From assembly GCA_900769645.1 (NCBI GenBank), contig CAAGHI010000088.1:1-11411 (forward strand): a stretch of 11,411 bases of DNA. The letters run 5' to 3'. This DNA comes from Candidatus Gastranaerophilales bacterium. Lineage in GTDB: Bacteria; Cyanobacteriota; Vampirovibrionia; Gastranaerophilales; Gastranaerophilaceae. This document shows positions 6,785-11,411 of the stretch, piece after piece (the stretch's first letter is position 1; the number at the start of each line of letters is the position of its first letter). The position numbers were made by a program, and so were the translations under genes. The notes below the pieces were generated by a model that was not told where the DNA came from, searched no databases, and worked only from the letters and a program-made list of their open reading frames with translations.

Positions 6785-7969
6785 ATGGAAGTAAAACAGA
6801 TTTACACGCTTATTAATAGCGTTTCAGATGAAGTATTAGGCAAAAGCGATTTGGTTAAAGAAGACCTTACAGGTATTGTCGATTTGGGTAATGAGGTGTT
6901 TAATCAGAATGCCGTTGATAATTACGTTAAATCGTTGGTTAACCATATCGGTAAAGTAGTGTTTGTTAACCGTCCTTATTCGGGTAAAGTTCCGTCCGTT
7001 CTTATGGATGCGTGGGAATTTGGTTCGGTATTGGAAAAGATTTCCGCTGACGTTCCAAATGCTGAAGAGAATGACACGTGGAACTTACAGGACGGCAAAG
7101 AGTACAAACAGGACGTATTTCACAAACCGACTGTTTCCGCTAAATTCTTTAACTCAAAGGTAACTTTTGAAGTTCCCGTATCTATCACAGAAAGACAGGT
7201 TAAAGAATCTTTCAGCAGTGCGGAACAGTTGAACGGTTTTCTGTCAATGATTTACAACGCTGTTGAAAAGTCAATGACTATTAAGACCGATGCGCTTATT
7301 ATGCGTACAATTAACAATATGATTGCAGAAACTTTGGACGCTGACAAAAAAGCTTTCGGCTTCGATGCATCAACACAAGGAACAGTAGATTATTCAAGTG
7401 CATCAACTGTTCGTTGTGTCAACCTGTTGAAACTTTACAAAGAAAAAACAGGTGCACAGATTACAGTAGATACGGCAATTACCACACCCGATTTTATCCG
7501 CTTTGCAGCGTATATTATGGGTTTGTACTCAGACCGTTTGCAGACCATTTCAACCCTGTTTAACGTGGGTGGAAAAGAACGTTTCACACCAAAGGACGTG
7601 TTACACGCCGTTTTGTTGAGTGACTTTGCAGCTGCCGCAAAAACTTATCTGTATGCCGATACGTTCCACAATGAAAACGTATTATTACCACAGGCTGAAA
7701 CCGTGGCAAGTTGGCAAGCAACGGGCAAAGATTACGCTTTTGCCAACGTTTCAAAGATAGATGTAAAATCTGCAAGCGGTGCAACGGTTTCTATAAGTGG
7801 CGTGTTGGGTGTGATGTTTGACCGTGACGCTTTGGGTGTTACAAACTTGGATAAGCGAGTAACAACCAACTACAACGCCAAAGCAGAATTTTTCAACAAT
7901 TATTATAAATTCGATGCGGGCTACTTCAACGACACAAACGAAAACTTTGTAGTGTTCTTTATAGCCTAA
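6785..7969 (+). CDS. Major capsid protein, HK97-fold, phi29 gp8-like (394 aa)
   Basis: This is the shell protein of the head. Recognisable parts are an N-terminal helical arm (1-60), the AWEFGSVLEKISADVPNAEE stretch (76-95), a beta segment and helix start FEVPVSITERQVKESFSS (128-145), and the long spine helix that continues to about residue 185. The C-terminal region includes GVMFDRDALGVTNLD, VTTNYNAK and FDAGYFNDTNENFVVFF, a strongly conserved ending of phi29-type capsid proteins outside Bacillus phages. It is shorter than phi29 gp8 (448 aa) and has no C-terminal Ig-like domain. It follows the lower collar by 18 bases. The strong hairpin terminator directly after it (7988-8030) fits its need for far more copies than the downstream tail proteins. 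No separate scaffold or head-fibre gene is present. Confidence 0.93.
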   Translation: MEVKQIYTLINSVSDEVLGKSDLVKEDLTGIVDLGNEVFNQNAVDNYVKSLVNHIGKVVFVNRPYSGKVPSVLMDAWEFGSVLEKISADVPNAEENDTWNLQDGKEYKQDVFHKPTVSAKFFNSKVTFEVPVSITERQVKESFSSAEQLNGFLSMIYNAVEKSMTIKTDALIMRTINNMIAETLDADKKAFGFDASTQGTVDYSSASTVRCVNLLKLYKEKTGAQITVDTAITTPDFIRFAAYIMGLYSDRLQTISTLFNVGGKERFTPKDVLHAVLLSDFAAAAKTYLYADTFHNENVLLPQAETVASWQATGKDYAFANVSKIDVKSASGATVSISGVLGVMFDRDALGVTNLDKRVTTNYNAKAEFFNNYYKFDAGYFNDTNENFVVFFIA

Positions 7970-7987
7970 TTGGTTGTTTAACTGTTG

Positions 7988-8030
7988 GGGCGTGTTTCCT
8001 GTAGATGATAGCGCAGGGACACGCCCTTTT
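7988..8030 (+). terminator. Strong intrinsic terminator after the capsid gene
   Basis: GGGCGTGT (7988-7995) pairs with ACACGCCC (8019-8026), extended by CCTG (7998-8001) with CAGG (8014-8017) after a small internal bulge. A run of four T follows (8027-8030). No promoter is seen before the next gene at 8044, so the tail genes probably depend on read-through. Confidence 0.85.
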
Positions 8031-8043
8031 AAATTTTAGCGGT

Positions 8044-8487
8044 ATGATTAAAATTAAAACGTTTATTTATGACGGTAAACCGAATGCCGTTAACAAGACC
8101 TTACAGGAAAACGAAGAATACACGGGCGAATTGAATGCAACGTTTAACGTGTTAACGCCTGTTGTTCGTTTCAGAACTCGCACACCTGTAAGTTTCAATT
8201 ATGTTTTTATAGAAAGTTTGAACCGTTATTATTTTGTTTCAGAATTGAATCACGACGGGGATATTTGCACAGTTCGTTTGCGTGTTGACGTTCTGTTTAC
8301 TTATAAGGATATTATCTTAAACAGTACTGCAACGTTAACAAAAAGTGAAAACGGTAACCAATATCTTTCAAACCGTGCAAACGTGGTGGATGTTCGCCCT
8401 AATATCAGAAAAATAGATTTTCCAAATAAAGGGTTGTTGAACGAAACAGGTAGTATTATTATGGTAACTATTAAAGGTAACGTTTAA
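8044..8487 (+). CDS. Tail knob N-terminal domain protein, phi29 gp9-like (147 aa)
   Basis: The protein matches in order the N-terminal ring domain of phi29-type tail knob/tube proteins. It has an RFRTRTPVSFNYVFIE strand (42-57), then RYYFVSELNHDGD (61-73), then TVRLRVDVLFTYKDIIL (76-92), which corresponds to the 'IDVLQTW'-type strand of gp9. The end of the domain (FPNKGLLNETGSIIMVTI, 126-143) is also as expected. In phi29 this domain begins a 599-aa protein; here it stops after 147 aa and a second gene carries the remaining tail parts. I chose the ATG at 8044. An in-frame ATG at 8005 lies in the loop of the terminator hairpin, and using it would add 13 residues read through the stem. The gene follows the capsid terminator by 13 bases and the next gene by two. 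Confidence 0.75.
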   Translation: MIKIKTFIYDGKPNAVNKTLQENEEYTGELNATFNVLTPVVRFRTRTPVSFNYVFIESLNRYYFVSELNHDGDICTVRLRVDVLFTYKDIILNSTATLTKSENGNQYLSNRANVVDVRPNIRKIDFPNKGLLNETGSIIMVTIKGNV

Positions 8488-8489
8488 TT

Positions 8490-10019
8490 ATGGCAAATTT
8501 ATTAACTTACGATACATCGAATCTCACGGGTGACGTTACAATAACCGACAAACAGGGTGATGATTCACACCATTTTATTATAACAGTGACGGGCAACGGT
8601 GACGGTACGTTTACCGATTTAATTGCTAGTTATCAAGATTGGGACGGTGATTGGGTGGAAGACCCGTTTAATGTTTCGGGCAACGTTGGTACACTTACGG
8701 TTTATTGCTCTAGAGGTGCCGAAATTTCTATAACAGGTGAATTTATTTCGGGTGTAAAGGAACTGCAAATAACTAACAATATTGCAAACACAACTGCAAA
8801 AGCGGTGGCAAGTGAAACAAATTACACCGTTACAGTTGAGGGAACGGCACGGGGAATGTTTAACGGTACGCCTACAATAACATACGGTGGCGAAACTTAC
8901 GAAATGACCGTAACAAACCAAACTGCAACAATTATTGTTCCTATTGCAACGGAATCCGTTATAATAAACGGTGAGTATCTTTTGGGCGATTTTATTGTAG
9001 TTGATTACAGTCTAACAAATTGCGAAATTGTTGGCGAAAAACCTGTAAAGGTAAAGACAGGGCAAAGTTACACGTTTAATTTCAAAGCGAAACCGAATGC
9101 AGAATTAACAGAGATACAGGCAGATTTCATAAACGATTCGGGTGACCCTATTGTAAGTAAAGGCACGATTTCGGAAGATAAGCAAACGGGCACAGTAACG
9201 ATTAATTTAACATCGGGTGCATCGCAGTTTACAGTTTATGCAAATGCCGATGTAGTGCAACCTCCAACGATTAAAAATTACGGTGCAATAAATGTTTATA
9301 TTGTTACGTTGGAAAATTTGAACGAATTTTCAAAGAAACGTTTCTTTAAACCAACGGGCGAAAGTGACACGGGCACAACTTATTCTGAGGTTAATTTGGG
9401 TGCTTATGTAAACCGTATCAAAAGAATATTTGCAGCCGTTCCCGTTGGTGGTGACGATGTTTTGAAATGCGGTAACCACAACACAGGGATAAAGGTTAAA
9501 TATCCCGATAGTGATGTTATGTTACTAGATTTCGGCAACGTTGAACTAACAGGGGTAAACGGTAATAATGAAGACTATAACGCACAGATTCAAATGTTTA
9601 TCCCGTGCCGTGGCGTTGTTTCTATTGATAGTAATTACATCGGTAAAACGGTTAATTTATCTATCAAAGTTAACGTAATTACAGGTGATGCCGTGGCGTT
9701 GTTGTCGTGCGATGGTGTAACATTTCAAATTGAAAGTTTTTCTTTGTCACGTGATGTTATTTACCGTTTGGGCACAGATTTAAACGTTGTTGGCGGTGAA
9801 CAATGGAACGAACAAATTTTGTACGGTTTAGAACCTTACGTTTTAATTACCGAAAATTTGACCGTAAACGTACCTATTAACAACACGCAAGAAAACGTAA
9901 CTATTGGGGACGTAACAGGGTTTGCACAGTTCAAAAACATTGATTTGAACACTGTTAATTTGCTGGTAGATGAATATAACGAAATTGTTTCACAACTTGA
10001 AACAGGCGTTTATTTATAA
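8490..10019 (+). CDS. Tail knob/receptor-binding protein with Ig-like N-terminal region (509 aa)
   Basis: The product has two parts. Residues 1 to about 255 form repeated beta-strand patterns rich in Thr, Val, Gly and Asn, consistent with two or three Ig-like or adhesin-type domains. Residues from about 262 onward look like the distal part of a gp9-type tail protein: VNLGAYVNRIKRIFAAVPVG (301-320), VMLLDFGNVEL (343-353) and DYNAQIQMFIPCRGVVSID (362-380). Further on come YIGKTVNLSIKVNVITGDAV (383-402) and the ending DEYNEIVSQLETGVYL (494-509), a C-terminal pattern common in phi29-type tail proteins. It probably completes the tail with the preceding gene and contacts the host surface through the Ig-like part. 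Lys, Asn and Thr are abundant and I see no enzymatic motif. It ends just before the bidirectional terminator. Confidence 0.75.
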   Translation: MANLLTYDTSNLTGDVTITDKQGDDSHHFIITVTGNGDGTFTDLIASYQDWDGDWVEDPFNVSGNVGTLTVYCSRGAEISITGEFISGVKELQITNNIANTTAKAVASETNYTVTVEGTARGMFNGTPTITYGGETYEMTVTNQTATIIVPIATESVIINGEYLLGDFIVVDYSLTNCEIVGEKPVKVKTGQSYTFNFKAKPNAELTEIQADFINDSGDPIVSKGTISEDKQTGTVTINLTSGASQFTVYANADVVQPPTIKNYGAINVYIVTLENLNEFSKKRFFKPTGESDTGTTYSEVNLGAYVNRIKRIFAAVPVGGDDVLKCGNHNTGIKVKYPDSDVMLLDFGNVELTGVNGNNEDYNAQIQMFIPCRGVVSIDSNYIGKTVNLSIKVNVITGDAVALLSCDGVTFQIESFSLSRDVIYRLGTDLNVVGGEQWNEQILYGLEPYVLITENLTVNVPINNTQENVTIGDVTGFAQFKNIDLNTVNLLVDEYNEIVSQLETGVYL

Positions 10020-10021
10020 AA

Positions 10022-10058
10022 GAAAACAGGTAGCAAATAAATGCTACCTGTTTTTCTT
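10022..10058. terminator. Bidirectional terminator between convergent units
   Basis: AACAGGTAGCA (10025-10035) pairs perfectly with TGCTACCTGTT (10042-10052) around the loop AATAAA, and flanking A and T runs extend the stem. T-rich tails follow on both strands. It sits directly after the rightward tail gene stop (10019) and the leftward 82-aa gene stop (10057), so it can end both transcripts. Confidence 0.92.
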
Positions 10059-10305
10059 ATTTTTTGTTAGTAAATTCGTAGGCTAAATTTTTGCTGCAAA
10101 TAAAATCCAAAGCACGGTTTTTCTTTGCCGTTTCTTCATCAAGTTTGCACGAAATAGTTTTTATTACTAGTTCTTGTGCTTTTAGTGTATCAATAACAGA
10201 ACTTAATAACATACCGTTTGTACCTGTTGTATTTTCTGCTATATACTTCAAAGATTCTGTTGTACCTTTGACCGATTTCAACAAAACTTTTATTGCTTTA
10301 TCCAT
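10057..10305 (-). CDS. Hypothetical protein, last gene of the leftward unit (82 aa)
   Basis: This 82-aa product is predicted to be almost wholly helical, with regularly spaced hydrophobic residues (for example IKVLLKSVKGTTESLKYI, residues 5-22, and SSVIDTLKAQELVIKTI, 35-51) and two cysteines. It has no membrane segment or signal peptide. I do not recognise a family. It starts two bases after the endolysin stop, so it is translated from the same message and could aid lysis or late assembly; a coiled-coil oligomer such as a small scaffold or chaperone would fit its composition. That is a guess from composition and position. Confidence 0.75.
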   Translation of the reverse strand: MDKAIKVLLKSVKGTTESLKYIAENTTGTNGMLLSSVIDTLKAQELVIKTISCKLDEETAKKNRALDFICSKNLAYEFTNKK

Positions 10306-10307
10306 AA

Positions 10308-10733
10308 CTATTTCTTTTCCAAATTCATTATAATTTGGTTACGGGGTTTGCCGTTACGTTGGCAAACTGAAACGTGAAACCAAAATGAGTTCGGGAAACC
10401 TTTGCGGTGTTCTTTAATAAGTTGGTCAAAACCGCCTGTTTCTCTTAACACCGATTCAAGTTTTGTCATATCAGCGCAAACCAAATCAGCCGCTAAACCT
10501 TTTTGGTGTTGACTGTTAGCCACACCACCAACGGCTTTGTTTAACACGGGGCAACGATAGCCACTATTAACTAAAATTGGTTTGCCCAACTTTTCACGAA
10601 TGTTATCCAAATAATCAGCCAAACGATTCAAGTTATCAACTATTTCAAACGTTGGCGTATTGTCAATGTTTAAACGTTTGGCGGTTGTAGAATGAATAAA
10701 TTCTGCTAAACTGAAATACTTAATTCTTTTCAT
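10308..10733 (-). CDS. Peptidoglycan peptidase, M15-type endolysin (141 aa)
   Basis: This is a zinc peptidase of the M15 (D-Ala-D-Ala carboxypeptidase-like, M15_3) fold used by many phages of Bacteroidota for lysis. It opens with FSLAEFIHSTTAKRLNI (7-23), then shows VNSGYRCPVLNKAVGG (55-70). The zinc motif SQHQKGLAAD (74-83) gives ligands His76 and Asp83, and WFHV (118-121) gives the third ligand, His120. Length is normal for single-domain members. There is no cell-wall binding domain, signal peptide or membrane segment, so it would need the holin encoded at 4976 for release. It lies in the leftward unit between two unknown small genes (gaps of 5 and 2 bases). It cleaves peptide cross-links of the wall; the exact bond cannot be read from sequence. 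Confidence 0.92.
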   Translation of the reverse strand: MKRIKYFSLAEFIHSTTAKRLNIDNTPTFEIVDNLNRLADYLDNIREKLGKPILVNSGYRCPVLNKAVGGVANSQHQKGLAADLVCADMTKLESVLRETGGFDQLIKEHRKGFPNSFWFHVSVCQRNGKPRNQIIMNLEKK

Positions 10734-10738
10734 ATCAG

Positions 10739-10942
10739 TTATTTATTTTCTGTTGGTGAAACAATAAACCATTTGCGAGACTCTTTATGCGTTGAAAAAC
10801 GCCCCTTAACTGTTATTGAACAATCGCTCTGTACGTAATCAATCTTATTATTAAAGAACTCACTTACTTTGTCAGAACGTACCATAAAAACCGTAACTTT
10901 GTCGGTTTGTTTCAATGTGATTCTAAAATATGAATATTCCAT
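10739..10942 (-). CDS. Hypothetical protein, first gene of the leftward unit (67 aa)
   Basis: The 67-aa product is predicted as mixed beta and helix, with strands around YSYFRITLK (3-11), VTVFMVRSD (16-24) and CSITVKGRF (41-49), and a basic C-terminal half (HKESRKWF). It resembles small OB-like or beta-barrel folds in general shape, but I recognise no family. It is the first gene downstream of the right-repeat promoter, so it may be made early like the 55-aa gene at the opposite end. A regulatory or nucleic-acid-binding role is possible but unproven. It is followed after five bases by the endolysin. Confidence 0.7.
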   Translation of the reverse strand: MEYSYFRITLKQTDKVTVFMVRSDKVSEFFNNKIDYVQSDCSITVKGRFSTHKESRKWFIVSPTENK

Positions 10943-10958
10943 ATATCAATTATTTTAA

Positions 10959-10984
10959 GCCTGTAATGGGTGAACCTTACAGGC
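10959..10984 (-). promoter_or_regulatory. Leader hairpin upstream of the leftward genes
   Basis: GCCTGTAA (10959-10966) and TTACAGGC (10977-10984) form a perfect 8-bp stem with a 10-nt loop. It lies in the untranslated leader between the right-repeat promoter and the first leftward start codon (10942). No good T-tract follows on the transcribed strand, so an attenuator is less likely than an mRNA stability or regulatory element. Confidence 0.55.
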
Positions 10985-11059
10985 GGTTAAACATTTACCT
11001 ATTCTCTTACTTGTTTGAATCAGTCGCAAGAATGAACTTGCATCTTTTCCAAACTTGTT

Positions 11060-11092
11060 GCAAAGATACAACGATTTTGCGAAACCACCAAA
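11060..11092 (-). promoter_or_regulatory. Bacteroidota-type promoter, right repeat, leftward
   Basis: On the minus strand, TTTG (11092-11089) and TATCTTTGC (11068-11060) with a 20-nt spacer repeat exactly the left-repeat promoter. It reads into the 67-aa, endolysin and 82-aa genes after a leader of about 116 nt. Confidence 0.88.
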
Positions 11093-11146
11093 TTATTTTA
11101 GTTAAAAAGTCTTAAAGAATAAAATTAACTATTGTTAACACTTATT

Positions 11147-11162
11147 TGTTCCACGTGAAACA
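11147..11162. promoter_or_regulatory. parS-like site 1 at right end
   Basis: TGTTCCACGTGAAACA matches all positions of the parS consensus TGTTNCACGTGAAACA. It is the mirror copy of the left site at 7-22 and lies 54 bp upstream of the leftward promoter. Confidence 0.82.
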
Positions 11163-11183
11163 TTTTTGTTCATTACCCTCATT

Positions 11184-11199
11184 TGTTCCACGTGAAACA
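11184..11199. promoter_or_regulatory. parS-like site 2 at right end
   Basis: A second perfect TGTTCCACGTGAAACA begins 37 bp beyond the first, in the outer part of the terminus that has no counterpart in the assembled left end. Tandem placement in noncoding DNA argues against chance. Confidence 0.82.
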
Positions 11200-11212
11200 A
11201 TCACTTTGCCAC

Positions 11213-11228
11213 CGTTCCACGTGAAACA
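11213..11228. promoter_or_regulatory. parS-like site 3 at right end
   Basis: CGTTCCACGTGAAACA differs from the consensus only at the first base and starts 29 bp after site 2. All three right-end sites have the same orientation. Confidence 0.75.
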
Positions 11229-11398
11229 TTTTTGTTAACAGGGCGATAGCAAAGTTTAAGAAAAATTAACTTTGTTACGATGTGTTAAAAGTGTTAAATA
11301 ATCGTAATTGTGGCACAGGCAAAAAGCGTGCCAAAGTGTGTTAACAACGGTTAAATATGCGTTGGGAAATGTTAAATCTACGTGCCTTGTGTACCTTT

Positions 11399-11411
11399 AG
11401 ATCGGAAGAGC
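11399..11411. other. Residual Illumina adapter (not phage DNA)
   Basis: AGATCGGAAGAGC is the common TruSeq-type adapter start, at the very end of the contig. The first A fits the A-tail added before adapter ligation, placing the last phage base at 11398. It is a library artefact and also marks a DNA end. Confidence 0.95.

Larger units (their letters stand above)
11059..11168. repeat. Right inverted terminal repeat (part mirrored at left end)
   Basis: This is the inverted copy of 1-110, with one mismatch (A at 11131). It includes the leftward promoter, a TGTTAACA palindrome (11133-11140) and a parS-like site (11147-11162). Both copies end inward at the same base after the -7 element, so promoter identity is part of the conserved repeat. 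Confidence 0.95.
11169..11398. other. Outer right terminus, replication origin region
   Basis: This 230-bp noncoding stretch ends the phage DNA. From the end inward the strand starts 5'-AAAGGTAC, and the AAA run resembles phi29-type origins. It holds parS-like sites 2 and 3 and TGTTAACA palindromes at 11233-11240 and 11339-11346. GTTAAAT occurs at 11293, 11350 and 11371. A small hairpin pairs TGGCAC (11311-11316) with GTGCCA (11328-11333). I find no open frame or clear promoter. It is expected to be repeated, inverted, at the missing left end. Confidence 0.7.

Noticed and set aside
8005..8043. Upstream in-frame ATG extending the gp9-like N-terminal gene by 13 codons
   Set aside because: It lies in the loop of the capsid terminator and the added codons read through the hairpin stem. 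The ATG at 8044 gives the expected domain start and an A/T-rich leader.
157..10942. Complete absence of TGA stop codons, as a hint of code reassignment
   Set aside because: All genes end in TAA or TAG and tryptophan is coded by TGG. Thirteen genes in an AT-rich genome are too few to infer recoding.
10930..11115. Plus-strand 61-aa frame crossing into the right repeat
   Set aside because: It runs antisense over the leftward promoter and leader, lacks its own promoter and has no recognisable features.
11267..11274. TAACTTTG in the right terminus as an outward promoter, possibly for a packaging RNA
   Set aside because: No -33 TTTG is found at suitable distance and no phi29-like packaging RNA fold could be seen. 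A structure-based RNA search would be needed.

Overview
This window is a nearly complete genome of a very small, linear, protein-primed, phi29-type podovirus. The evidence is a protein-primed family B DNA polymerase with a probable terminal protein gene directly before it, a gp16-type packaging ATPase, a gp10-type portal, a gp11-type lower collar, a major capsid protein and gp9-type tail parts. These genes lie between inverted terminal repeats (1-110 and 11059-11168, one mismatch). The host is probably a member of the Bacteroidota. All three promoters have the -33 TTTG / -7 TATCTTTGC form typical of that phylum, and start codons follow A/T-rich leaders without Shine-Dalgarno motifs.

Layout. 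The left repeat carries an inward promoter that drives a rightward replication and packaging unit: a 55-aa unknown protein, a 121-aa SSB candidate, an attenuating hairpin (769-805), the terminal protein, DNA polymerase and packaging ATPase. A terminator (4865-4914) then merges into a second rightward promoter (4912-4944). This drives a holin-like protein, the portal with an acidic repeat tail, the lower collar and the major capsid protein. After another hairpin terminator (7988-8030) come a gp9-like N-terminal tail domain and a large tail/adhesin protein. A bidirectional terminator (10022-10058) separates these from three leftward genes: an 82-aa unknown, an M15-type peptidoglycan peptidase (endolysin) and a 67-aa unknown. 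The leftward genes are read from the copy of the same promoter in the right repeat.

Termini. The last 13 bases (11399-11411) match the common Illumina adapter, so phage DNA stops at 11398. Read from that end, the phage strand begins 5'-AAAGGTAC. The 5'-AAA resembles phi29-type ends, which start by protein priming with sliding back. The right end extends 230 bp beyond the part mirrored on the left, so the left terminus is probably missing. The full genome would then be about 11.63 kb with repeats of about 340 bp.

The most striking unexplained feature is a set of sites matching the bacterial chromosomal parS (ParB/Spo0J) consensus: one in the left repeat and three next to the right terminus, with a weaker one between the two rightward units. 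No ParB gene is present, which suggests the phage uses the host ParB. The genome also nearly lacks GATC and AGCT and lacks GGCC and CCGG by manual scan, as expected if host restriction has shaped it. I see no integrase, transcription factor, scaffold, tail lysin, tRNA or CRISPR.
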